Notes under the pieces: generated by a model
Seen by the model: the letters and a program-made list of their open reading frames with translations, nothing else
Database searches by the model: none
What the model was told of the DNA's origin: nothing
Source of the DNA: Helopsaltes ochotensis
Lineage: Eukaryota > Chordata > Aves > Passeriformes > Locustellidae
NCBI GenBank assembly: GCA_013400155.1
Contig: VXBM01000008.1
Coordinates: 1,065,250 to 1,129,249, forward strand
Length of the DNA stretch: 64,000 bases
Reading direction: 5' to 3'
Shown: positions 36,690-50,000 of the stretch, piece by piece
Position numbering within the stretch: the first letter of the stretch is position 1
Layout: every line of letters begins with the position of its first letter
Program-made: the position numbers and the translations under genes

Positions 36690-39600
36690 CCATCTATTTC
36701 ATGCTTCCATTTTTCCCATCACATCTATCTTTAAACAGACAGACACAGGATTCACTTATCAATAGCTGCTGTCAAGCAGAATATAATAGAATATAATAGC
36801 TGACTTCTTGTTTTTATCTCAGCTGGGCATTTAGATGACTCTTCTTTACCTTACCACCATTTCTTGGGACACAATGTTAATATCACTGTTTTTCATATTC
36901 TCACTGTATGAAAATGTTTTGAAAATGGCCATGAGTCCAAAATTTATTTGATGCTGAGTGTTTGATAGAGTGAAACCAACCTATACATAGAACAAAATCA
37001 CATAATTCTCATTTCCTTAGGAAAAGTAGGCTAAACACAAATGACAATGAAAATTAGAAAGTGCTCCGTCCCTTTCACATTATGAATTTAAGCACTCGCC
37101 CGATCTAACAAAGATACGCTGTTCCTGTTTCATAGAAATTATGAACTTGAAACTCCCTCATTCAGCTCCTAGTCAAAGCTAGGCAGGCAGAAATAAAGCC
37201 CTGAGCTCAGTGCTGGGACTGTGGGGTACATGTGGGTTGTACAAGCCACTTAGGTCCATCATCCCATTTGGTGAAGATGAACTGTGACCTGTATGTCTAA
37301 ATGGCAGCTAGTTGGCTGAGAACAGCTGCTGTTCTATAGTGGATTTTCTCAAAACCCTTTAAATTTCTTATTTCTAGACATTTTTTCCATCCTCTGCATC
37401 TCTGTTATGCTTGATGAGCTCTGTGACTTTCCCTTTTCTTTTGAATACAGTTGTCACCAGAACCAAAGGCTCTGTATGAGTTACAGTCTCACTATAACCA
37501 TATATGAACACAATGACATCTTTCTGCTCCTACTCAGTAATCCCTGTAGCCAAGGTCTGCATTAATCTCCTTAGACACAAAATGACTGAGTTAGTGCTGT
37601 CTTGAGTACTTACAGCCAAGTATTTACCTCTTTCTAGAATACAGCGTCCTCTGCCATTTATCCCTCTCCAAGACATGTACTTCACTGCTGTAGTAGCAGG
37701 CATGACAGCCAAATAAGCCAACCAAGCAATCCTTCTAGGTCTGTGATGTTCTGGAGCACAAAGATGTCATTGTGCTTGTATGTGGTTATACGGAGATTTA
37801 ATATATTTACCAACCTTTAACATTGTAACTTAATTGTTTATAATCTATGTATATGAAATGATTGTCTATTGCAGCTTAATTTTAGCATAATCATTTTTAT
37901 AGCAAACTTTAAGCCATATATCAAGCTTATGCAGGAAATAAGCTAGGTAAATTAAAAGCCAATCACAACCTTCGATCTTGTGCATGAACAAGTTTAAGTT
38001 TGTAAGTATGCAAAGGATCATAAATATATTATGAAGGTACAGATCTTAATTTTCTTTTAAAATATTTCAAGTTTCATTCCAGATGAAAAGTGACAAGGGA
38101 AAATGGAGCCCCACACTATGAAGTCATTTAGCTTGTCTCTTACCCAGCTTTTGTAGCATTACTATTACTGCTGCTTTAGGGTTGGCTCTACTTCAACAAA
38201 ATTTGTGTGGCCAAGAATACTGGCATATACGTGACCCCACTTAGCCCTTCTTGGATGGAAAGTGGTTTATTCAAAGACAAAATTTGAAATGGAAGGATGT
38301 AATAGGATCAACTCTGAAGACTGGAAAGCTAGTCAATCATTTCAGCAAACTGAAAAGAATTTTATTCAGACTTCAATTAAGTTAACAATGAAGGAAGTTA
38401 TGTGGGAATATAGGTTATGTCATTCAGCCAAGCACTACCAAAAAAGAAACTAGGCTAATATTTTTATAGCTTAGTAACTTTCCCAGCACTGACATTTTAC
38501 ATGCTACACATAATATTTGGAGACTTAGGAATCTGATTTGGTGTATTTGGAAATGTGGTACAATACTGAAATTTGATGCAACAAGGACCCTCCAAATGAA
38601 AAATTGGACCCAAGAACGTTAGTGTCCTTGTCAGGCTGTGATACAAAACGTGAAATGTTTTTATAAGCATTGTAGACTAAAACCAGTATTTGGGGATGAA
38701 AGTTCATTCCCGTTTTCTGAGAAAGCATGTATGTTGAAGAGGATTGTATCCTCCTGGCTAGAACAGAGGAAGAAGCCTTGACTCTACAAAAACTTCCACT
38801 TGTGGCAGCTTGGACCTGCATCATAGCACCATGCTGTGAACACCAGCCTGTACAGAACTCTGCTTAGAAACAGTCTCCCCTCCCTGCTGAAGCTCAACAA
38901 CTGTGCACTGCACATGAATGCCAGGGGTGTTCTCATTTTGAAAGAAGCGTGGATTTTTATTTTTCCCTTTTACAGAAATTCATATGTTTTCACCATCAAA
39001 AAAGATTTTTGGGCAATCCCACACAACATTGGCAATATTTCCCAATATTCCAAACCAGCTGCTGATTCTGGAGCAGTTCTATTTTTGTATGCTCACTCAG
39101 GAAGAGACCATTCATCTCCCAACAAAAGGATCTCATGCAGAAGCCAGTCCTCAGCAACCTTACTGAGGTCAAGACGTAATGTGAAAATTCCACTTAATAA
39201 GGCTAGATGCAAGCAGCCTCATGCTGTGCAACCACAGCCAGAGGCTGATGTAGGAAATGTTGACTTTCGACTTCTATCTCAACTGTAATTTGTGTCTAAA
39301 ACTGCTCACACACTGCTGTAAAATATTTGAAATGTTCTTTCCATCTTCTGTCACATTAGTGTTATTATCTAGATACATGCAGACAGACCACTCACAGCTG
39401 ATCTGAGATGTTAATCCTCTGAGGTTTGTTTCACATATGTGTGCATGCACAGCTTTGTTTTTACCTCCAACCTTCCTATATTTGCCCATGGACTCCCTCA
39501 GGCTACCCTGTGAAAGCTTGGGCTGAATCTAGGCATGCTGTTGGTTTAATTCCAGAAGCCAGCCATGCTGGGAACTCCCCAGCTATGAAGGTGATGATTT

Positions 39601-40430
39601 CTCCTTGGGGTGGAAGGGCACCTGGGCCAGATCAGCCCTCAGAAACGTGTTATAAACAGCCAGAGAAATCTCCCTTCTCTTTTGATACCTAAACTGTAGA
39701 ATTTTCAGTTTGAAAATTATCTGCATGCTTGCTCTTGGATTTCCAGTGCTGCCATTAAAGGGCATGAGGCAGGTCCCCCCAGTGCCTTTTAACCATGAAA
39801 AAATCTGAAGTAACAAAATTTACTTTTAAGTTTTACAAATTTCCCTGGGTATTATAGAAACTAGGATAGAATATGTATTTTCATAAATATCAGCCTAAAA
39901 AGGAAAACACACACTTTGCAATGAACCATCTGTCAAGGGAAAATCCAGATGAACTAAGCAGATGCAGGAATTCAAGATATTTTTGATGTTCATAAAAAGA
40001 AGTGGCTATCAAAACAGACTGAAAATATTTAATACTCAGTAGATGCTTGCAAGGAGTTCCTAGCTGCAAAGAAATGAGAGTAAAATGAGGTACTCAGCTA
40101 CCAGTAAAAATAGCTTTAAAAAAATCTTTTAATAGTAAATTTGAAATTACACTGAAGTATATCAGCTAGAGTCAGATGTTAATTCAATATTACTGCCAAT
40201 AACATTCAGAAATCACAAGTCAGGCCTAAGAAAACATGTTATTAGTTTAAAGTAGCATGGGTTAAAATAAGATACTTAGTAGTGTTGTATTTATCTGCCT
40301 TTTAGACATTGAATTATGCAGAAGCAAACTTTTTCTTTTTCTCTGTAGTCATGATCTTTATTTTATGAAAGCTGAAATTCTCAGTCACTGAATTCAGGAG
40401 ATAAGTCTAAGACAAAAGAAGAGAAAAAAA

Positions 40431-40629
40431 NNNNNNNNNNNNNNNNNNNNNNNNNNNNNNNNNNNNNNNNNNNNNNNNNNNNNNNNNNNNNNNNNNNNNN
40501 NNNNNNNNNNNNNNNNNNNNNNNNNNNNNNNNNNNNNNNNNNNNNNNNNNNNNNNNNNNNNNNNNNNNNNNNNNNNNNNNNNNNNNNNNNNNNNNNNNNN
40601 NNNNNNNNNNNNNNNNNNNNNNNNNNNNN
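40431..40629. other. Assembly gap (199 N)
   Basis: A run of N lies inside the TMEM117 intron. The left flank is A-rich purine sequence (AAAAGAAGAGAAAAAAA). The right flank is AAGAAAAAGAAAAAGAAAAA. The gap probably hides a longer A/G microsatellite. The apparent open frames across it are artefacts. Confidence 0.98.
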
Positions 40630-40651
40630 AAGAAAAAGAAAAAGAAAAAGA
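40630..40651. repeat. (AAAAAG)n purine repeat at gap edge
   Basis: Three or more GAAAAA units follow the N run directly. Together with the purine-rich left flank they suggest the missing bases are repeat array. Confidence 0.85.
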
Positions 40652-43527
40652 GCAACTGTTTTAAGAGTTGTGACAAAATCAGGAAAGCTGGTAACACAGA
40701 GCATGTAACTGAAATTCTTAATCTGTAAAGAACTTGCTCAAAGCCATCAAGGACAAACCAACAAAATGGTGGCTTGAAATCCTTGACTCCTCGGAATGTT
40801 GCTTTTCCTAGAGCTACTCCTGTGTGGAACCATTGCTTATTTGAAAAAACAATATTGAATAGGGCTGTTTTTGGTTACATCAATCAACAGTGACTAAACC
40901 AGAATGTGTAAGAACTAATTAAGAATAAAAATCGCCAGGAAAATGATGGCAAATATTATTTCATCCATGCTTTCTTTCTCCTTGCTACTTGGGAGAAAAT
41001 GGTTTCCAGTTTCTAAAGATTAGAGCACAGGTCATAGATTTACAGCCTGGATTTATCTATAAACTAGTACTAAAAGAAATGTTTTTCAGGCCTCAGTGTT
41101 CATTTCCTGCTTGTTACTTAAAAGAAGTCCTATGGTTAAATTTAACATTCTGGCTTCCGTGTATGAAACAGGTCTTAAATAGAAGGGTCTCCCTGTTGTA
41201 ATCATTGTCCTACCCCCATGCCACCTGCTGCAGTTGCATCCATGTGCATAATTTTAGATTGGAATATATTAATCTTGAGTTTTTATATATATTTAAAACC
41301 ATTTTTTTTATTTTATTAGCGCCTTGATTTGAGTAGAATATTCAAGTATCTGCACATAGAGACAGTCACTAGAGATTGAAAATTATCCAACGTGATACCC
41401 CAACCTAAGACAAGAACTGATGGAAAGAACAGATGGTTCAAGCAAAACTAACCCAAAGGGAGGTTCTTGTGCCACGTGCTATGGCTGTTTATTAGATCTC
41501 CTGAAGGGTGGTGTAGCACCAAGATAAAACAGGCACTCAGTACACAGGATACGTGATGTGCAGTCAAATGGATTGATTTGTCTAGCGAATCTAATAAATG
41601 GATCTTGTTAATGCTGAGCAGGGAAAAATTTTCCTCAGCCTTCATCCATTATCTCATCCTCATTAAAAGAATGCTTTCTCATTAGAAAATCAGAAAGAAC
41701 TCCAGTCCTCTCTGCAGAAGACTACAATGCATAAATATTGTGGTTTTTTGGTTGGCCTGTTTTCAAACAGCAGCACTGCTAGAGGTTGCTTTCTGATTAC
41801 TAATTTATGTTCTTTGCTCTTGTTTATTCTTTGATTATCCCTGATCATCATCAATGTCCCAGTCTCTTCTACAATGCAAACTGTTCTTTGCTCTTCAATT
41901 CCTCTTCTATCACCCATTAATTATATGCCAAGTTTATGTATCTGATGACACAGCCCAATGTACCACGCCTCAGTCTTTTTTCCTGATCCTCTGTGCATCC
42001 ATTCCACTACTTTTCCTTGTACAATGGAATACTAGCATGGCATCTGGGAACCTTGTGGGACTGAGCCCCTCCAAATTCATTCCCTAGTCTTGAGAAAAAG
42101 GAAAGAAAATTTTTTTTTGCTATCCCTGAATTCCATATCTGTAATTCACATAAAATATCTGATGCTTAAGCTCTTTTATTTTCCCGCTGCTCCTTTCTCT
42201 TTTTGCTCACTTGGGAGAGAAGAGTGTGTTAAGCATGTACAAATCACATCTCCTTTCACCCTACACCTTCTAGTCACTGACTGGGCCATCATTTACTTTA
42301 TGCTGTTCCATAAACCACTAATGGCTCAAATGGTGTCCCTCAGATATGTACCAGCTCTTCTTTCTCCTTGCTGGCTGGCTGTTCTCTGCATTCCAGCAGG
42401 GCACCTAGCTTCAATTTTCAAAAGCTTTCTATCCCTCCATCTGTAATTCCTGCTGGCCCATTTGCCTTCCCTCAGTCAATAGCCAACATGTAACTTCTGC
42501 ACTATTTTCATCTTCTTTTCTGTTTTTTAATCTCATTCCTGCATTCTCTGCTGAAAACACCTTTTCTGAGGCCTCATTCAGTCTGCCTCAACTCAGTGCC
42601 GGTGTCATTCCTTCCTTGGCACATTTTCTTCCCTCAGCTTCAGCTGTCTGCTGAGCTTGTGACTCACTTGCTAACTCTTGGCCTTATCTTTCTATCACCT
42701 ATGAGCATTCCTTTTGTCCCTGGTCTGCAGGAGTTTCTTTTGGCTTGTCTCTGGTTGCCCTCATCTATCTTATTTCTGTGTGGCGTCATGTGCTGTGACT
42801 TTTTATATTAGCAGTTAAAGACCCCTGCCAATTCACACCTGCATTCTTCTGTTATCCATTATTATTCATCTCCTCTCAATGTAGAGAGAGGAGCTATACT
42901 CCTTTTGCATAGCTTGAAGGTAAAACCAAAATATTTATCCCTATTTAACCTTCTTCTCTTTTTCATTCCCTACTGTTAATAAAATACTGACTCACAGTAT
43001 GCAAGGATGAGGTACTTTTTATCTATATGTATCATCCATTTGAATCACTGCAATTCTATTTTATTTGAGGTTATTTAACTGTCTGCTTCTCGTTAGATGA
43101 CTGATGGAAGTATGGTTATGAGTGGCCTTTGCCAGATGAGAATGACCGAAGTTATGAAAAGATATTAGCATAAATCACAGCAAAGGCATCTGAAAGCATA
43201 AGAGATTTGAAGATGAAATAACCTGCTAATTTCCCTGAGAGAATAATTTTAGATAAAAGATGTCTGGAGTTACATAATGTATTACTTATTGCCACAAGAA
43301 GTTGCTGAAATCCATGAAAAACAGCAGGCCTCTCTGATTTGTAAGATATGGGTTGCTCATTTCCTTGAGATGGGTATATATGGAGAATATGGATATGGAC
43401 AGATAAAGAGATAGAAAAAAAGTCTGGGATACACACCAAAATACACGTTTGAGACCATGGTAGTATACATTTATTAAACAGAAGCAGTTCACTCTGTGAC
43501 TGTGTCACAACCTGTGAGATTACCTAC

Positions 43528-43657
43528 CTGTTATATGTATGTGATACTCCTCTTTCAGTATCTTTTGGAAATAAGGTACTTTGAATTGCATGTGTGCTGA
43601 GGGCAAGCCTGGAAGATTCACTTCGACATCACCCATAAAATGTGGAAACTCCCAGTC
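43528..43657 (-). CDS. TMEM117: TMEM117 penultimate coding exon
   Basis: This 130-base exon reads, on the - strand, DWEFPHFMGDVEVNLPGLPS, then AHMQFKVPYFQKILKEEYHI and HIT, followed by the first base of a Gly codon. Joined to the exon at 34589-35226 it gives HIT-G-KWFNYG, the known TMEM117 order. The acceptor is TTTTCTTTTTTAACAG (43658 and above) and the donor is GTAGGT (43527 down). It starts in phase 0 and ends with one base of a codon, matching the next exon. It encodes the conserved hydrophilic loop before a late transmembrane helix. Together the two exons give about 255 residues, roughly the C-terminal half of a protein of about 510. It is too short and interrupted to appear as a long open frame. 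Confidence 0.95.
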
Positions 43658-44799
43658 CTGTTAAAAAAGAAAAATTAGAGCCTAAAAGTAAGCTTTCATG
43701 GTATATTTTTGCCTTTAAAATGGCATATATTAATAAAACAGAAATGCTCTATATTTCATTCTCCATTTATTGGATTTTCTTCCTTTAAATATGACTGACC
43801 CACTTGAAATAGAATGCCTTATTTATATTAGATATTACAATATAATTTTTACCTCAACTCCATGCAATTATGTGTATAAAAGTTTGCTTCAGAATGACAG
43901 TACAGAACCCATCTTACCAGCTGATAGTACAAGACAGAATAAGGATGAGAATACATATTTAAAACCTGACGATACTAAGAATACCTATACAAAAACCTTG
44001 CTTGGGTACTTACTCTTAATAACTTGTAATTTGGCAAACAGTTTACAGTTATGAAATTGGCAAAGAAGTCCTAAGCCTTTCAAACACCACATACATGGTG
44101 TTTGAAAAGACTCCAAGGCTCAAAATCATCTCTGCAGTCTTGTGCAGCTTACAGGGTGTTTTCTGTATTTTGCCTTCATACACTTAAATAAACAATCACT
44201 GCATAATGAAGGCCCCTTCAGCATAATCTGCCTGAATCAACCAAGCAGTTTTCTCCACTACCATATTTCAGCTGACAAGGTGCTGTTGGAAATGTGGAAG
44301 CTCTTAGCTAGCCTTATGCATATTTTGGTAGTGTGTGGTACCCCAGCTGAGGAAGGGCTGCATTTAAAGGAATTTTTCACTTGGTTATCTGTACCCACCA
44401 TCAGTTATTTGAAAATGGGCATGATAGCATGGCTCATTAGAGCCCAAACTGAAAGCAATAGTGCTAGAATCAGTATGATTACTGCCAGTGTCATTACTCT
44501 CTGCACTGCAGATTGTTGATGATCTCCTGTTACAAACACATTGCCCCTGTTCCCATGCTCACTCCTGGATTTGTATCCAACAAGCTAGGGCAACAAGCAT
44601 CTGAATTATTAAAAAAAAAAAAAATGGAGGAATCCAAAATGTAAAGAACCCTGTGAATGACTTGTGTTTCCTTCACATGAAAACCATTCCAGCATGGTCA
44701 TCTTCCCATGAGAACAAATTCCATTATTTAATTTTCAGTTTTGTAAGGATGGAAAGTTTCCTTACAGAGTAATATAAAAAAATAAATATTCAAAACTAA

Positions 44800-45682
44800 G
44801 AATCATCTACTAAATTGGGAGGAGCTGTTGACTCCTTCAAATGAAGAGAGGTCCTGCAGAGAGATTTTGGCAAATCAGAGGGCTGGGTAACCACCAACTC
44901 TATGAAGTTTAACAAAGGTAAGTGCCAAATTCTGCACTTGGGATAGGCCAACCCTGGATGTACAGACTGGGGAATGAGATGCTGGAAAGCAGTGATGCCA
45001 AGAAGAGTCCTCGGGGTTCTGATTGAGGGCAAGCTGAATTTGAGTCAGCAGTGCCCTGGTAGCCAGGAGGGCCAGCCCTGTCCTGCACAGGCACAGCATC
45101 ACCAGCCAGCAAGGCAGGGGATTGTCCTGCTCTGCTCTGCACTGGGGCAGCCTCACCTCCAGTGCTGGGGGCAGTTTTGGGTGCCACAATACAAGAAAGA
45201 TATAAAGCTATTAGTTAGAGAGTGTCCAAAGGAGGGCAACAAAGATGACAAAGAGCCTTGAGGGGAAGCCACATGAGGAGTGACTGAGGTCACTTGGTCT
45301 GTTCAGCCTGCAGAAGAGGAGACCGAGGGCAGACCTCATTGCAATCTTGCAACTTCCTCATGAGGGGAAGCGGAGAGACAGGCACTGATCTCTGCTCTCT
45401 GGTGACAGTGACAGGACCTGAGGAAATGACCTGAAGCTGAGTCAGGGGATCTTTATGTTATATACCTCAAAAGGTTTCTCACCCAGAGGGTGGTTGGGCA
45501 CTGGAACTGGATCTGGGCTCCCCAGGGAAGTGGTCACAGCCCCAGCCTGACAGGGGGTAGGAAGTGTTTGGACAATGCTGTCAGGCACATGGTGTGATTC
45601 TTGGGGTTGCCCAGTGCAGAACCAGCTGGAGGCCTTCTGTGTCCCTTTCAGCTGAGGATGTTCTATGATTATATGACCTCTG
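44800..45682 (+). mobile_element. CR1 LINE, 3' portion of about 0.9 kb
   Basis: The stretch follows the CR1 consensus for nearly 900 bases. Landmarks include ATGAAGTTTAACAAAGGTAA, CCAACCCTGGATGTACAGAC, GAGTCAGCAGTGCCCTGGTA, CAGTTTTGGGTGCCACAATA and AAGAAAGATATAAAGCTATT. Farther on are GTCACTTGGTCTGTTCAGCC, CACCCAGAGGGTGGTTGGGC and a TTCTATGATTATATGA end. It carries the C-terminal part of the CR1 reverse-transcriptase reading frame in broken form, with pieces such as LGVLIEGKLNLSQQ and VPQYKKDIKLL still readable. It is 5'-truncated and antisense to TMEM117. Open frames within it on either strand are element-derived, not host genes. Confidence 0.95.
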
Positions 45683-47000
45683 AAAGATTAATCACTACAT
45701 ATATAACTTAACTTCCAAGACTTACTAAGCTCTCCAACATTTTCTCCAACAATGGAAGGGAAATGGAAGAGTTTTATGATCTGAGAATGGCACAGTCTGA
45801 TCACTAACAGCTGATTTGTGCTGTTTGTGATACTGAGTTAAATGAATTAACTGGAGTGCAAGTGAGGAGAAAATCTGACACCCTTTACCAGGTTCTTAAT
45901 GTTCACAGCAATGCAAAGAGTGCCAATTTACAGTTGTAGAAGATAAGAGAAATAAGGATGCTCTCCTTTTGCTGTATCACTAATGCAATGCATGCACTCC
46001 TGGTAATACCTGCCCAGCTGCACAGTCCCTTACCCTGCATCTGTAGACATCCCCTTGCAGGTGGTACACATTCAAAATATGCCCAGAGATAAAAAATTTA
46101 TGCATGCACACTTTCAGTTCACAGTTTCTAATATACATCTCTGGACTGGTGTCTCTTGTTATCCTATATATACTCTCACCCAGAATAAATAGGAAGAAAT
46201 ACATTACATATTCCTGAAAATAAATAAATGGAGAACTGTGAACTCTGCATTAGTTATCAGTAAACGTGGGTCTATAAATCTGGCCTCCTGCTCCTGCCTT
46301 ACCCCAAGGCTCCTACTGTACCTTTTGCTGATTTACAGATAAAATTCCACCATGCAGAAGTTTGTACTGGTCTGTGTCTCTGCATCTGAGTTTTTTGTTA
46401 AAAAGAGTTTTTTCTCATCTGAATGAGTATTACCTGATAAAAACATTTTCTACATATATGCCCAATACTGTATGAAGCACGCCTGAATTGTGAAAGGGAA
46501 TCATGACCTTTATTACACTGAAGCCCTGTAATATGGTTTGTCATAACTAAAGAGACAGGCACAGGCTGGGGCTGAAGACCTCACAGCTATAAACAACTCA
46601 TTGGTGTTCAGCTAAAGAAATGCAGATCCGGGCTGGGCAAAACTACTTTTAGGGGTGACAAGGAGAACAAAGAAATATCTCACATAAGACACTATCTGTA
46701 AAACCTATCTGTAATGTGAAGCTTCGGAGCAAGGAGGAAACTGCAAAGTCTAAATGTGTTACCAAATATAAAAACAGCCCTAAGCAGCTTCTATCATAAG
46801 AAAAAATAAACCATTATGATGAAGATAATATCCTTCCCAGCAAGGGACTCCAGATGCCAATGACATGCCATAATGCTCCCACTGAACCCCGTCAGGCTGA
46901 AACTGCCCATTTCAAGACCCGCAGGAACAGAGGGAGAGGGACAAAACATCAGGAAAAGCAATAGAAACTAAGAAGTGTGTGTATAAGCATTTAGACATTA

Positions 47001-47058
<58 letters not shown>

Positions 47059-47078
47059 GTTACTACTACTACTACTAC
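47001..47078. repeat. Compound microsatellite (ATT)n then (TAC)n
   Basis: About 19 ATT units (47001-47058) are followed after GT by about six TAC/ACT units (47061-47078), with further ACT units scattered to about 47096. The array is nearly perfect, so it is probably length-variable. Confidence 0.97.
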
Positions 47079-50000
47079 AATTGCAACTGCTACTACTGAA
47101 ACTTCTTACTGCACAGAAGTAGTCTTTTCTGCAATGATTAGATCTCAACTAAAATGATATTTGGACAACATTGTTTAAATTTAACACTTATAATAAAATC
47201 TTGGATTTATACATAGAGGTCCTTCCTCACCCATAAATAATATTTTGAATGTAACACCTTTACCAGAATGTTTATACAGATATGTTCTTTTAGAAGAGCC
47301 CCATGAAATTACAGAAATAAAATAATTTTTAAAAGCCACCAACAAATAATAAAATTTATTTGAAAACAACTTTAAGATAAGGAAACTAAAATAATGAGTT
47401 AACCTACTGACTTCCATGCAAGTCCCTACAGATGCAGCAGTTAGGAAAACGAAGCTTCAAGTTAGGGATTAAATAGTCTTTGGAGCTTCATTTGACACAC
47501 AGCTCTGGTAAATGTGAGTGTCAACTGTCCACAGAGAGACATCATCACTTGAAGAAACATAGCTGTAGTATTATTACTGTGCCAAAGAAAAGTAGATTAT
47601 TATTACATTTTCAGGTTAATGCCAATATCAGGCTGACAAATCCAAACCCAACAAAGCCATTTTACTATCTAGATTCTAAGAAAATGTTGCCCAAAATCTT
47701 TTGAATTTGTTATTTTTTTTCTTACTGACAGCTGAAAGACAACTTAATTTCAGCAATATCCAGAAAACCATTTTTCCAAGAAATTCAAGATGCCTTGTAG
47801 ATATATTCCACGTCACTTGTTAACAGCTACACGAATAGAGAAAATTTTCAAGCCCATAAATCCAAACACTTCCCACTCTGGAACATAGCTCAAGCCTGCA
47901 TCATATCTCCCTACACAGTATTTTCTCTCTGTAGCCTCTGGTCTATGTTCAGCACTGGGACATGAGTGCAATGTGTTATGTTCTTAAAGTTCTTAGTTCA
48001 TAATTATGCAAAGATCACTTGACCAGCTTTAGTCCTTATTGCTGAGGTGCCTGTACTCTGCCATTTGTGGGACGTCATTAGGCCCAAAATACCATATTTA
48101 GAAGGCATTACAGAATTGGAAAAATAAAGCTATACAAACATACTGTTAGCTCATATACACACCTTTCATACTGCATGAACAGACTGTTTCTCCTTTAAAT
48201 CCTTCAGCATCAGATTTCTAATATTCACCTACTTCAGTGGTTCCCAGCCTGGGGGGGATGGGACTGCAGCATGCATCTACCCAGTGTGTGGAGACAAAGC
48301 CAACTCAGAACCAGCAGGCTTAAATCAGCTGCACAGAGGTCTCTAACCTCAGCGGAAAGTTTTGTGGCATGTGCAAATCAAATAAGGTTATTGCCTTATT
48401 TCACTGAGGAAAGGGCAGCCAGAGAATGAATTTAAGATCACTGAAGGCCTCATCCTGGTGTTGCAATGGGAAGAGAGCACCTCTGATTTCCATCAGCTAC
48501 CTCATTAAATGCAGAAGCACAGAAAAAACCTGAGGAGATCATGTTATTTTAATCCTCTTCCCTTTGATTCTAGGTACCCAGGCCAAACAAATGCATATAC
48601 TCTCTGCTGCAATGCCAGGTGTTAGCTTAAGACCCTACAATGCAGCTGGCAGCACCAGCTTGGTACCTCTTTTAGTAAAGATATTTTTAGCAATGGTAAC
48701 TGAACACCAAAACCAGACTTTCTGATATGATCTGGCCATTTTCTGCCATTGTCTGAGGAAAAGAGAAGGCATTTCCTGGGCAGCCCTGGCCTGACCTCAA
48801 GCCAGGACACACAGCTGCCCAGGAGCATATTGGCAATTCCCAGTGCGAAGGCTTGGTGCAGGATTGGCCCTTGGTGTTTTCTGTTGCAGCTTCTGGGCCA
48901 CATCTCCAGAGCTCAGAGGATGAGAAGAAGGTGCTGGCAGGATCAAGTCAGGATAATTAGCTGTCTAGGAGGGGGATGCTAGCCCTCAGCAAACCACATT
49001 CCATGCATCATGCACACACATCCCCACGTCTCAGCCACAAGCCTCTTTCCACCCAGGGAAAAGATGGGACCATGACTAGAAAACACTGACAACTAATGGT
49101 GAACAAATGTGCCACGGTTTTATCCCTCTTTCCGTTTGAATGTACCTCTTGGTGTGTTCAGTAAATATGAAATAACAAGAATAATACACTATGTGAAATA
49201 AGAAGAATAATATAAACATGTTCAGATATAATAGGGAAAGAGGAATAATGCACACTAAATATTTCAGCTTTAAGTAATGATGACATGCTATATTTAATGC
49301 TATGAGTACATTTTTACTTTAAATGTCTCAAAACAATAAATAAAAACAGGGCAGGAACTGAGAAAATGAATATATGAATGTGTATATGTGTTTCAGAAAC
49401 TGCCTATAGCATTTTTTATTTAGTTATCAAAAATGTTTGAGGTGAAAACTGTTTTCAGATACCTTTGCATCTTGGAACATGATGGACACAGATGTCGTGA
49501 GGAAATTTCAGGAATGCAATGGTTTTGTGTTTTTGCAAGTGTTTGAAGTAAGAAATGAACAGCTGGAATTCAGAGACAAAGGCCCAACTCCTCTGTGGTT
49601 ATGTGGTCATTGCAGTGCTGCAACTTGAAGTGATGTCTACAGCTGAGATCTCTGTGAGCTGCTAAAATGCAAACATATTTATAATATTTCATTCAAACAT
49701 AAGTAAGAAAGGAAGTCAGCAGCCATGACTAGAAATCACTTTCATGCTTATGAGATCAAATTTATGGTTCACCTTCTGACCTTCTGTTCTCTGACAAATA
49801 GAGGAAGAAAGTTTGAAAGGCACTGCTGGTTTTAGCCCTTGTTAAACAAAAAATTACATCTACTCTTAACGTTACCACCTGTATACCTGAATGGCTTCAG
49901 TGGGGCTAGTTAGCTCCCACAGTGAAGGATGACATTCTTCAGAAAAGCTCCTCCTTCATGTTGGTACTATCACTGCTAATTTCTTCATGGTTTTCAAGTC

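Larger units (their letters stand above)
35227..43527 (-). other. TMEM117: TMEM117 last intron
   Basis: This is an 8.3 kb phase-1 intron on the - strand with donor GTAGGT (reading down from 43527) and acceptor CCAAACAG. It contains a CR1 tail at 36361-36478, a 17-base tandem duplication at 36656-36689 and an assembly gap at 40431-40629. The pyrimidine-rich open frames at 41.8-42.8 kb on + have no coding support. I see no additional exon. Confidence 0.88.

Noticed and set aside
38836..39288. 150-codon + strand open frame in the TMEM117 intron
   Set aside because: It is intronic, without splice signals or a recognisable domain, and is overlapped by other frames.
40381..40704. Minus-strand open frames of about 100 codons
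   Set aside because: They exist only because the N run contains no stop codons.
44875..45261. Open frames of 92-104 codons on both strands
   Set aside because: They lie inside the CR1 element. The + frame is reverse-transcriptase debris and the - frames are its antisense.
45980..46204. Minus-strand frame next to a GGTAAGG, considered as the missing upstream TMEM117 exon
   Set aside because: The translation does not resemble the expected transmembrane segment, and the donor phase does not fit the exon beginning DWEFPHF.
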